NCBI GenBank assembly: GCA_046348855.1
Contig: JAXMDK010000005.1
Location: forward strand, 98,201 to 162,200
Length of the DNA stretch: 64,000 nt
Origin: TMP-24 sp046348855
GTDB lineage: Bacteria; Pseudomonadota; Alphaproteobacteria; Rhodobacterales; Rhodobacteraceae
Direction of reading: 5' to 3'
Position 1 is the stretch's first letter, and each line of letters starts with the position of its first letter. This document shows positions 1 to 7,658 of the stretch, piece by piece. The position numbers and the translations under genes were made by a program. A model generated the notes under the pieces. It saw only the letters and a list, made by a program, of their open reading frames with translations, ran no database searches and was not told the DNA's origin.

Positions 1-2171
1 AGGATGTAGTTGCCGCGCGGCAGGTCGGCAATGTTGGGGATGGTCACCAGCCCCGGCGGCGGGCTGGTCAGGAATTCCGGCAGGTCGTTGGCCAGCGACC
101 AGAGCAGAAGCCGCAGCCGGGTCGGCGCCGGTTTCAGCAGCAGCGGCAGGAAGATCGTGTACTGGCCGAACCGCACGCCATGCTTGCGAAGCGCGCCGCG
201 CGCCTCCTGGTCCAACGCCTTAACCTCGTCGGCGACGCTGTCGCGCGGCAGGACGCCCAAAGCTTCGGTCAGGCGGAAGGCAAAGCCGCGGGCCAGGCCC
301 TGAAGCGTTTCGTCACGGCCCATCGCCAGAAGCGGCTCGAACGCGGCGGCGACCTTGCGGTCGATGAAGTGCTGAAGCCGGCGACGGACCTTGTCGGCCA
401 CGTCGAAGCCCGCCTCTTCGTCGACGAAGGGTTCGACCTGGGGCTTCAGCGGCTCGGGACCCTTGACCAGCTTGCCGACCGCATGGGCGCCCCACATCAG
501 CCCGCCCTGGTCGGTGAAGTCCAGTTCGGTATCGGGGGCGTTGTAGAACCGATCGGCACGCAGATGAAACTCGGGCTTCAGGGCCTCGTAGGCGGCCTGT
601 CGCAAGGTGCGCCCCTCGTCAGCGGTCGCCGAAGCGTCCTGCTGGAAGCGGAAGCCCTCCAGACGGCCGACGAACTCGCCTTCGACTGCCACTTCACCCT
701 TGTCGTTCACCTCAGCCACAAGGCTCTCCTTCTGCTTGAGCCGGCGAAGCAACACGGATGTCCGCCGGTCCACAAATCTTTGCGTCAGCCGGGCGTGAAG
801 CGCGTCTGACAGGCGGTCTTCTACAGCGCGGGTTTCGTCGCGCCAATGATTTTCGTCGTCGACCCAGCCCTTGCGCTGGCTCACGTAGGTCCAGGTGCGG
901 ATGAAGGCGAGCCGCCGGGACAGTGTGTCGATCTCGCCCTCGGAATGGTCGATGCGCTGGATCTGGGCGGCCAGCCAGTCCGACGGCACCCGCCCCTGCC
1001 CCTGCAGGAAGTCGAAGATCCGCGCCAGAAGCGTGGCATGTTCGTTGGCCGAAATCGCCCGGAAATCGGGGATGCGGCAGACATCCCACAACAGCCGCAC
1101 ATCGCGCGGCGCCTGGGCGCGGCGGGCGATTTCCGGCCGGTCGGTCAGCGCCTTAAGCGCCAGCAGGTCGTCGGCCTCGCGCCCGCGCACCAGCCATTCG
1201 CTTTGCGGCGACCGTTCGAGCGAGGCGATGAGCTTTTCGGGCGAGCCGAAATCCAGATCGCCCGAGCGCCAGTGAAGGCGCTGGATCGGGGCGAAGCGGT
1301 GATTCTCGATCGCCTCGGCCAGTTCGTCGGACAGGGGTTGCGCCTCGCCGGTGGTGCCGAAGGTGCCCGGCGCCATGTGGCGGCCGGCGCGGCCGGCGAT
1401 CTGGGCAAGCTCGTGCGGAAAGAGCGGGCGGATGCGGTGTCCGTCGAACTTGGATGTCGCGGAAAAGGCGACATGGCCGATGTCGAGGTTCAGCCCCATG
1501 CCGATGGCGTCGGTGGCCACCAGGAAATCGACATCGCCGTTCTGGTAAAGCGCCACCTGGGCATTGCGGGTCCGGGGGCTGAGCGCCCCCATCACCACCG
1601 CGCAGCCGCCGCGCTGGCGGCGGATCAACTCGGCGATGGCATAGAGATTGTCGACCGAAAAGCTGACGATGGCGCTGCGCGGCGGCATCCGGCTGATCTT
1701 GCGCGACCCCGAATGGGTCAGCGTCGAAAAGCGTTCGCGGCGCAGGAACTGGACCCTCGGCACCAGCGCGGCGATGGCCGGGCGCATGGTGTCGGAGCCC
1801 AGAAACAGCGTTTCCAGAAGGCCGCGCGCGTTCAGGAGCCGGTCGGTGAAGACATGGCCGCGCTCGGGGTCGGCGCACAGCTGGATTTCGTCCACCGCCA
1901 GGAAATCGGCGCCGATGTCGGTGGGCATCGCCTCGACGGTGCAGACCCAGTATTGCGCCCGTTCGCCGACGATGCGTTCCTCGCCCGTGACCAGCGCCGC
2001 GACCGACGGCCCGCGCGCCGCGACGATGCGGTCATAGACCTCGCGCGCCAGAAGCCGCAGCGGCAGCCCTATGACGCCGGTGCGATGTGCCAGCATCCGG
2101 TCGATGGCGTAATGGGTCTTGCCGGTGTTGGTCGGCCCGAGGACGGCGGTGATCCTCGTCTCAGCGGTCAT
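1..2171 (-). CDS. Suv3-like DEAD/DEAH-box helicase, 3' end cut by window edge
   Basis: The reading frame from the ATG at 2171 stays open for 723 codons and runs off the left edge. Near the start it has a Walker A motif (GPTNTGKTHYA), then DEIQ-type motif II (AVDEIQLCADPERG) and motifs around SATSKFDG and QIAGRAGRH, the layout of Suv3/MgpS-like superfamily 2 RNA helicases found in Rhodobacterales. The C-terminal half is a long extension without a recognised domain. The role in RNA unwinding or turnover is inferred from the family. The start is the first ATG ahead of the P-loop. The final residues and the downstream partner lie outside the window. Confidence 0.85.
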   Translation of the reverse strand, partial: MTAETRITAVLGPTNTGKTHYAIDRMLAHRTGVIGLPLRLLAREVYDRIVAARGPSVAALVTGEERIVGERAQYWVCTVEAMPTDIGADFLAVDEIQLCADPERGHVFTDRLLNARGLLETLFLGSDTMRPAIAALVPRVQFLRRERFSTLTHSGSRKISRMPPRSAIVSFSVDNLYAIAELIRRQRGGCAVVMGALSPRTRNAQVALYQNGDVDFLVATDAIGMGLNLDIGHVAFSATSKFDGHRIRPLFPHELAQIAGRAGRHMAPGTFGTTGEAQPLSDELAEAIENHRFAPIQRLHWRSGDLDFGSPEKLIASLERSPQSEWLVRGREADDLLALKALTDRPEIARRAQAPRDVRLLWDVCRIPDFRAISANEHATLLARIFDFLQGQGRVPSDWLAAQIQRIDHSEGEIDTLSRRLAFIRTWTYVSQRKGWVDDENHWRDETRAVEDRLSDALHARLTQRFVDRRTSVLLRRLKQKESLVAEVNDKGEVAVEGEFVGRLEGFRFQQDASATADEGRTLRQAAYEALKPEFHLRADRFYNAPDTELDFTDQGGLMWGAHAVGKLVKGPEPLKPQVEPFVDEEAGFDVADKVRRRLQHFIDRKVAAAFEPLLAMGRDETLQGLARGFAFRLTEALGVLPRDSVADEVKALDQEARGALRKHGVRFGQYTIFLPLLLKPAPTRLRLLLWSLANDLPEFLTSPPPGLVTIPNIADLPRGNYI

Positions 2172-2270
2172 CGGGCGCTTCTCCACGTTCTTGCAGGCGG
2201 CCGGTCGCCCCGGCCTGCCCCGGCTTAGCGTCCGGTGCGGGCGCTTTCCATCGAAAAGCGGGCGCGGACC

Positions 2271-2852
2271 TCAGAGGTCGGTGCCGCCCATCTGCTTTTC
2301 AAGATCCTCCATCTCCTTGCGGATTCCGTCCTGGTGGGGGTTGATCGACAGGGACTGGTGGAAGGCGCGCAGCGCGTCGGGCTTGCGGTCGGTCTGTTCG
2401 AGGATCAGCCCGAGGCCCGAGATCGCCCCGAAATGCCGGGGTTCAAGCGTCAGCACATGTTCGATGTCGGCGATCGAGGGGCCGAAGAGGCCGTGCAGGT
2501 AATAGGCGGTGGCGCGCGCGTTCCAGCCTTCGGCGAAGTCCGGCGCCTGGTCGGTCAGGGCGGTCAGGTCGGCGATGGCGGCGTCCAGATCGCCGGCCGC
2601 CATCGCGTCGCGGCCGCGCTGCAGCAGGAAATCGAGCGCCGGAGAGCCGGAGCGCGACCAGTCGTCGAGGATCTTCTGCTGGGTCGTCTGCCAGTCGGAA
2701 TTGTCGGGGTCGGCCAACTGGACGAACAGCGCGTCCAACTGCGCCGACGTCAGCTTTTCAGCCGCCCCCGCCGGGCCGGCAAGGACCAGCGCCATTAACG
2801 CGCCACAAAGAGACGCAACGATACGTTTGCGATATGTGGACAAGGTCTGCAT
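2271..2852 (-). CDS. Secreted TPR-repeat protein
   Basis: A 193-residue protein with a positively charged start and a hydrophobic signal-peptide core ending near AGPAGAAE, so it is probably periplasmic. Residues from about 65 onward form tandem tetratricopeptide repeats (ALDFLLQRGRDAMAAGDLDAAIADLTAL, then AEGWNARATAYYLHG, then FGAISGLGLILEQ). The start at 2852 puts the signal peptide at the N terminus; longer in-frame extensions lack it. It lies 99 nt upstream of the helicase gene on the same strand and is divergent from the SCP2-like gene. TPRs mediate protein contacts; no partner is visible. Confidence 0.8.
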   Translation of the reverse strand: MQTLSTYRKRIVASLCGALMALVLAGPAGAAEKLTSAQLDALFVQLADPDNSDWQTTQQKILDDWSRSGSPALDFLLQRGRDAMAAGDLDAAIADLTALTDQAPDFAEGWNARATAYYLHGLFGPSIADIEHVLTLEPRHFGAISGLGLILEQTDRKPDALRAFHQSLSINPHQDGIRKEMEDLEKQMGGTDL

Positions 2853-2919
2853 AACCGCTTCAATGTAACCCAATACCGCCGGAATGCGAATGAGCCGGCG
2901 ATCAAATTCGGAGGAACCC

Positions 2920-3207
2920 ATGTCCCAGGCAGTGGATGCGGCGGTGGCCGCGCTGAACAGCAAGATGCCGGGCGGCTTTGCCGGTTCGGCCAAGATCGTC
3001 ATCAAGGGCGAAGGCGCGATCATGCTGGACGGGTCTGGCGCCCGCGCCGGCGACGAGGCTGCCGATGTCACGCTGACCGCCAGCGCCGACACGTTCAAGG
3101 GCATTCTGGAAGGCAACGTCAACCCGACCGCCGCCTTCATGATGGGCAAGCTCAGCGTCGACGGCAACATGGGGCTGGCGATCCAGTTGGGCGCGGCCCT
3201 GTCGTGA
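2920..3207 (+). CDS. SCP2 sterol-binding domain protein
   Basis: A 95-residue protein with the SCP2 fold signature: an N-terminal helix, GGFAGSAKIVIKGEGAIMLDG, ADVTLTASADTFKGILEGNVNPTAAFMMGKLSVDGNMGLAIQLGAAL. The family binds lipids or acyl-CoA in a hydrophobic tunnel. The start at 2920 is preceded by a GAGGAA ribosome site at 2911-2916. Its stop overlaps the GTG start of the hydrolase gene (GTGA), so the two are translationally coupled and may act on the same lipid pool, which is inference. Confidence 0.85.
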   Translation: MSQAVDAAVAALNSKMPGGFAGSAKIVIKGEGAIMLDGSGARAGDEAADVTLTASADTFKGILEGNVNPTAAFMMGKLSVDGNMGLAIQLGAALS

Positions 3208-4139
3208 GCGCCGAAGCGCCCTTCCATGCCGAGGTCGCCGAGGCCCCGGCAGGGCAGGTCTGCCGCTGGCTGACCACCGAGGACGGCGTGCGCATCCGCG
3301 CCGCCTTCTGGCGGGAGGGCGCGAAGGGGACGGTGTTCCTGTTTCCCGGACGCACCGAATATATCGAGAAATACGGCCCGGCCGCCGGCGAGATGGCCGC
3401 GCGCGGGTTTGCGATGGCGACCGTCGACTGGCGTGGACAGGGGATGGCCGACCGGCCGCTGCCGGACCGTGCCACCGGCCATGTCGGCCGCTTCCCCGAC
3501 TACCAGAAGGATGTGGCGGCGCTGGTGGCGATGGCGCGCGCCGAGGGGCTGCCCGAACCTTTCTTCCTGATCGCCCATTCGATGGGTGGCCAGATCGGCC
3601 TGCGGGCGCTGATCGAGGGGCTGGGAGTCAGGGCCGTGGCCTTTTCCGCGCCGATGTGGGGCATCCGCGTCCACCCGGCCCTGCGCCCGCTCGCCTGGGC
3701 GACCAGCGGACTGGTGACGGCGCTCGGCAAGGGCGCGGCCTATGCGCCGGGAACCGGGCCCGTCACCTATGTGGCCGAGGCGCCCTTTGCCGGCAACGTG
3801 CTGACCCGCGATCCGCTGATGTATGCCTTCATGCAGCGGCAGGCGGCGGCGCATCCCGACATGGCGCTCGGCGGGCCGTCGATGCAATGGCTGAGCGAGG
3901 CGCTGCGCGACTGCCTGGCGCTGTCCTTCCGACCCTCGCCGCGGTTGCCCTGCCTGACGATGATGGGTTCGCTGGAACGGGTGGTCGATCCGGCCCGCGT
4001 CCATCGGCGCATGGCGCGCTGGCCGGGCGGAGAGCTGGACATCGTGGCGGACGCCGAGCATGAAGTGATGATGGAACGGCCCGAGGTGCGCCGGCGGTTC
4101 TACGACCGGGCGGCGGCGCTGTTCGCGGCGGCGGGCTGA
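3204..4139 (+). CDS. Alpha/beta hydrolase, lysophospholipase-like
   Basis: A 311-residue serine hydrolase. The nucleophile elbow is AHSMGGQIG with Ser in GxSxGG, and the oxyanion region is FLFPGRTEYIEKYGPAAGEMAARGFAMATVDWRGQG, typical of monoacylglycerol lipase/lysophospholipase L2 (PldB-like) proteins. The C-terminal catalytic His is probably in DAEHEVMMERPEVR. Translation starts at a GTG that overlaps the stop of the SCP2-like gene by four bases. Hydrolysis of lysophospholipids or monoacylglycerols is inferred from the family; the substrate is not shown. Confidence 0.85.
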   Translation: MSAEAPFHAEVAEAPAGQVCRWLTTEDGVRIRAAFWREGAKGTVFLFPGRTEYIEKYGPAAGEMAARGFAMATVDWRGQGMADRPLPDRATGHVGRFPDYQKDVAALVAMARAEGLPEPFFLIAHSMGGQIGLRALIEGLGVRAVAFSAPMWGIRVHPALRPLAWATSGLVTALGKGAAYAPGTGPVTYVAEAPFAGNVLTRDPLMYAFMQRQAAAHPDMALGGPSMQWLSEALRDCLALSFRPSPRLPCLTMMGSLERVVDPARVHRRMARWPGGELDIVADAEHEVMMERPEVRRRFYDRAAALFAAAG

Positions 4140-4189
4140 GCCAGCGTTCGGAATCGCGGTTGGCCGGTTCGCAGCCACGGAGGCCACAG

Positions 4190-4843
4190 ATGACCATCAC
4201 CATCACCGCCTTTGAACGCTCGCCCGACGGCGGCAGGGGGTTGGCGCGCGATACCCGGGTTCGCTGGGCGCTGGAGGAGGCGGGCCTGCCCTATGCGGTC
4301 CGCCCGCTGTCCTTCGCCGCGATGAAGGAGCCCGCGCATCTGGCGCTGCACCCCTTCGGCCAGATTCCGACCTACGAGGAGGACGGGCTCGCCCTGTTCG
4401 AAACCGGGGCGATCGTGCTGCACATCGCCCAAAATCACGCTGGGCTGCTGCCGGACGACGCAGTTGCGCGGGCGCGGGCGATCGCCTGGATGTTCGCGGC
4501 GCTCAACACCGTCGAGCCGCCGATCCTCGAACTGGCCAATGCCAAACTTCTGGAGGCCGACAGGCCCTGGGCCAGGGACCGCCTGCCGCTGGTCGAGGAT
4601 CGCTGCCGCGACCGCCTGCGCCAGCTGTCGGCGCGGCTGGGCGATGCCCCCTGGCTGGAGGGCGAATTCAGCGCAGGCGATCTGATGATGGTATCGGTGC
4701 TGCTGCGGCTGAAGCCGTCCGGGCTGTTGCAGGAATTCCAGAACCTCGCCGCCTATGTCGGGCGCGGCGAGGCGCGCCCCGCCTACCAGCGCGCCTACGA
4801 GGCGCAGCGCGCCGCCTTCGTTGGCGCGAGGAGTGGGCGTTAA
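4190..4843 (+). CDS. Glutathione S-transferase family protein
   Basis: A 217-residue protein with an N-terminal thioredoxin-like domain (residues 1-80, including FGQIPTYEEDGLALFETGAIVLHIA, where the FETGAI segment is the usual glutathione-binding ES/ET motif) and an all-helical C-terminal domain. A GGAGG site at 4179-4183 lies seven nt before the ATG at 4190, which decides the start over the upstream in-frame ATG. The substrate is unknown. It is convergent with the Anbu gene and separated from it by a copy of the hairpin repeat. Confidence 0.85.
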   Translation: MTITITAFERSPDGGRGLARDTRVRWALEEAGLPYAVRPLSFAAMKEPAHLALHPFGQIPTYEEDGLALFETGAIVLHIAQNHAGLLPDDAVARARAIAWMFAALNTVEPPILELANAKLLEADRPWARDRLPLVEDRCRDRLRQLSARLGDAPWLEGEFSAGDLMMVSVLLRLKPSGLLQEFQNLAAYVGRGEARPAYQRAYEAQRAAFVGARSGR

Positions 4844-4884
4844 AGCAAGATCACATCCATCCGTAGTCTTGCGGGTCGGCCTTC

Positions 4885-5110
4885 ACTTCCCGGACCGATC
4901 AGGGGACGCGCCGGTGGCGCGTCACCCGGTCCGGTTGGCCGGAGCGCAAGCGCAGGCCAAGGGGCATCCGCAGTCCCGGACGTTCGTACACGGACGGCGT
5001 CCGCCGCCCGGTGGGCGGGCGCTGGCCGTGCTCCCAGAGTACGGCCCGAGCAGGCTGAAACCGACCGCCAACCGCGCGAGGCAACGGCCTCGCACTCGTT
5101 CGCCGTTGCA
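4885..5110 (+). repeat. Multi-hairpin intergenic element, copy A
   Basis: This is the most complete copy of a dispersed repeat. Five hairpins follow in order. H1 has GGACCG (4892-4897) pairing with CGGTCC (4927-4932) around a perfect GACGCGCC/GGCGCGTC stem. H2 has TTGGCC (4935-4940) with GGCCAA (4955-4960), enclosing GCGCAAGCGC. H3 is GC-rich at about 5001-5021. H4 is a degenerate CCGTGCT/AGTACGG at about 5026-5044. H5 has GCGAGGC (5076-5082) with GCCTCGC (5087-5093). It fills the gap between the convergent GST and Anbu genes. Other copies are at 34690, 40935 (inverted) and 42801. Confidence 0.8.
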
Positions 5111-5131
5111 GACTCCAATTGATAGGCTGCT

Positions 5132-5857
5132 TCAGATCCCGACCCGCGCGAAACTGTCGCGCAGCGCCGCCGACCAGGCCTCGCTCATGGCGCGGAACGC
5201 CTCGTCGCCGGCATCGATCCGCCGCTCCAGCGTCAGGGTCAGCGCGTCGCGGGCGATGACCGCGAGATCGAGCGGCATACCGACCGACAGGTTCGACCGC
5301 AGCGTCGAATCCATCGACAACAGCACCGCCTTCTGCCCGTCGGCCAGCGAGGTTTCGGGCCGAACCACCCGGTCGAGGATCGGCTTGCCATACTTGTGCT
5401 CGCCGATCTGCAGGAAGGGCGTGTCCTCGGTCGCCTCGATGAAGTTGCCTTCGGGATAGATCAGGAACATCCGCATCACCCCGCCCTTGCGCTGCCCGGC
5501 GACGATCATCGAGCAGGAGGCGTTCTGGCGCACCGATCCCAGCTTTTCCTCGACCTCGGCGCGCACCGCGCCCAGGGCGTCGCCGATGATCTCGGCCACC
5601 TTCAACATGGTCGGCGCCAGAAGGATCGAGGTCTCGGCGGTGGCCTCGGGGTTGTCGGCGGCCTCGCGCAGCTTGGCAATGGTGGTCTGACTGACCGACA
5701 GGCTGCCGGCGGTCATGATGACGATGACCCGCTCACCCGATTCCTCGAAGGTGAACATCTTGCGATAGGTGGCGATGTTGTCGAGCCCGGCATTGGTGCG
5801 GGTATCCGACAGAAGCACCATGCCTTCGTTCAAGAGAAGCCCGACGCAGTAGGTCAT
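5132..5857 (-). CDS. Anbu proteasome-like peptidase (family T1)
   Basis: A 241-residue Ntn-hydrolase of the Anbu group (ancestral beta subunit, related to HslV and 20S beta). After Met removal, Thr2 would be the catalytic nucleophile (MTYCVGLLL). LLSDTRTNAG, the TYRKMF lysine and TAGSLSVSQ are the usual beta-subunit active-site blocks. I chose the start at 5857 because it places Thr at position 2; upstream extension would destroy this. It is the last gene of an operon with a transglutaminase, an alpha-E protein and a permuted ATP-grasp. Peptidase activity in vivo and substrates are not established for the family. Confidence 0.9.
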   Translation of the reverse strand: MTYCVGLLLNEGMVLLSDTRTNAGLDNIATYRKMFTFEESGERVIVIMTAGSLSVSQTTIAKLREAADNPEATAETSILLAPTMLKVAEIIGDALGAVRAEVEEKLGSVRQNASCSMIVAGQRKGGVMRMFLIYPEGNFIEATEDTPFLQIGEHKYGKPILDRVVRPETSLADGQKAVLLSMDSTLRSNLSVGMPLDLAVIARDALTLTLERRIDAGDEAFRAMSEAWSAALRDSFARVGI

Positions 5858-5888
5858 TGATCCGTCCCGAGTTTCTGCCCGCGCATCC

Positions 5889-6701
5889 TTATTGCTGCGC
5901 GGCACCGACCGCAACCTCGACCTTCATCTGCTCGGTGGCGGCGCCGGTGGCCACCCCCCGGATCGGCGCGGCGTCGGCGGCGTCGAAGCCCGAGCCGATG
6001 CGGATGTAGCGTTCGTCGGGACAGGACTGGTTGGCCGGGTCGAAGCCGATCCAGCCCAGCCCCTCGACCCACAGTTCGGCCCAGGCATGGGCGGCCTCGT
6101 GCGGCCGGCCATCGGCATCGGCGAAGAGATAGCCCGAGACATAGCGGGCCGGCAGGCCGGCGGCGCGGGCGGCAGCGATCAGCACATGGGCATGGTCCTG
6201 GCAGACGCCTTGGCCAAGGGCCAGCGCCTGCGTGGCGGTGGTCGCGGCCTCGGTCGCGCCAGGGCGATAGGCGATCCGGTCGGCGACCGAGGCCGATAGC
6301 CGGTGCGCCATGTCGAGCCCGCCGGTCGCGCCGGTCGCCGCCGCGCGGGCCAGCGCGTCGATGGCGGCGTCGGGCGCGGTGGTGGCGGTGTCGCGCAGAT
6401 AGGCGGCCGGCGGCACGGCCTCGCGGTGGCCGCGCAGGATGCCGGCGGTGTCGGTGGTTTCGACCCGGCCCTCGACGGCGACGACGATCTCCTCCAGCGG
6501 GCCGCGCGCCGACCAGCCTTCGATCCAGTCGCCGGCCCCGTCGCGGAAGGCGCCGCCGCGGATGCCGCCCTCGACCGCGACCGTCCAGTCGAGCGTGCGC
6601 TGGCCGTCGAAGCGCGACGGTGTCAGGCGCAGGCTTTGCACCGCGCCGCGCACCGGCCGGGCATAGGCGTAGTGGGTCACATGCGAGACGGTCAGGATCA
6701 T
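5889..6701 (-). CDS. Transglutaminase-like cysteine protease family protein
   Basis: A 270-residue protein with an N-terminal beta domain (residues 1-110) and a transglutaminase core. The Cys-His-Asp triad can be read as Cys167 (GVCQDHAH), His205 (HAWAEL) and Asp221 (GFDPANQ). It overlaps the alpha-E gene by four bases (ATGA) and lies 31 nt before Anbu. In this conserved gene neighbourhood it is predicted to make or cut amide bonds on a peptide or protein, together with the ATP-grasp enzyme. Confidence 0.9.
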   Translation of the reverse strand: MILTVSHVTHYAYARPVRGAVQSLRLTPSRFDGQRTLDWTVAVEGGIRGGAFRDGAGDWIEGWSARGPLEEIVVAVEGRVETTDTAGILRGHREAVPPAAYLRDTATTAPDAAIDALARAAATGATGGLDMAHRLSASVADRIAYRPGATEAATTATQALALGQGVCQDHAHVLIAAARAAGLPARYVSGYLFADADGRPHEAAHAWAELWVEGLGWIGFDPANQSCPDERYIRIGSGFDAADAAPIRGVATGAATEQMKVEVAVGAAQQ

Positions 6702-7654
6702 CGTGCCTCTCCACTCAGGTAGGCGTCCTGGACCAGGCTGGCCAGTCGGGCGCTTTCGCCGATGAACCGGGTCAGGAATTCGTGCAGACCCTCGTCGAAC
6801 ACTTCGTCGATGGTCAGGCGGGCGAAATCCTGCATCATGCCGGCGGCCCGGTGCTGGGCCGGGGTTTCGCGGCCATATTCCTCGGCCAGCCAGCGCAGGT
6901 TTTCATGGGCGCCGCCCAGCGCGGTGTAAAGCGAGCGGGGGCTGCGGCGGTTGAGGATCAGGAAATGCGCAACCTTGGCGGCGGTGATCTCGCCGCCATA
7001 GGCCCAGTGGAACGCGCGCTGCGCCGACAAGGCCCGCAGCAGCGTCGTCCATTGGTGGGTATCGAGGCCCGAGCCGACGAAATCGGCACGTGGCAGAAGG
7101 ACATAGTATTTCACGTCGAGAAGGCGGGCGGTGTTGTCGGCGCGTTCGATGTGATAGCCGAGGCCAAGGAACTGATAGCCGTCATCGCGCAGCTTGGTCG
7201 CGTCGATGGCGCCCCGGACCATCGCCGCGTGGCGGGTGGTCCATTCGGTCAGGCGGCTCAGTTCCAGCTCGCTGCGCGGGGTGCGTTCCAGTTGCCGAAG
7301 CTCCTGGAATGCGGTGTTCAGCGCGTCCCAGACCTGGCTGGTCAGCGCGGTCCTGACGATCCGGCCGTTTTCGCGGGCGCGTTCCAGGCAGGAGGCGACC
7401 GAGGACGGGTTGTCGCGGTCGAAGAACAGGTAACTTTCGATGTTCCTTTGCTGCGCCTCACCATATTTGACGGCAAAGCCCGCCGCGGTGCCCGAGGCCG
7501 CCAGAAGCGAATCCCATTCGTCGCGGTAGCCCTGCCCCGCCAACGACGGCAGAAGCGTGATGCGCGACCCCACGTCGAGAAGCCGCGCGGTCATTTCGGC
7601 CCGCTCCATGTAGCGGCCCATCCAGAACAGGTTTTCGGCGGTGCGGCTCAGCAT
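6698..7654 (-). CDS. Alpha-E domain protein
   Basis: A 318-residue, mostly helical protein beginning MLSRTAENLFWMGRYMERAEMTARLLDV, the diagnostic start of the alpha-E (DUF403) family. A second, similar segment (GLGYHIERADNTARLLDVKYYVLL, about residues 165-190) suggests an internal duplication. No catalytic motif is seen. It is always linked with the permuted ATP-grasp and transglutaminase genes in bacteria, as here, where it follows the ATP-grasp gene by four nt and overlaps the transglutaminase gene. Confidence 0.9.
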   Translation of the reverse strand: MLSRTAENLFWMGRYMERAEMTARLLDVGSRITLLPSLAGQGYRDEWDSLLAASGTAAGFAVKYGEAQQRNIESYLFFDRDNPSSVASCLERARENGRIVRTALTSQVWDALNTAFQELRQLERTPRSELELSRLTEWTTRHAAMVRGAIDATKLRDDGYQFLGLGYHIERADNTARLLDVKYYVLLPRADFVGSGLDTHQWTTLLRALSAQRAFHWAYGGEITAAKVAHFLILNRRSPRSLYTALGGAHENLRWLAEEYGRETPAQHRAAGMMQDFARLTIDEVFDEGLHEFLTRFIGESARLASLVQDAYLSGEAR

Positions 7655-7658
7655 CTCG

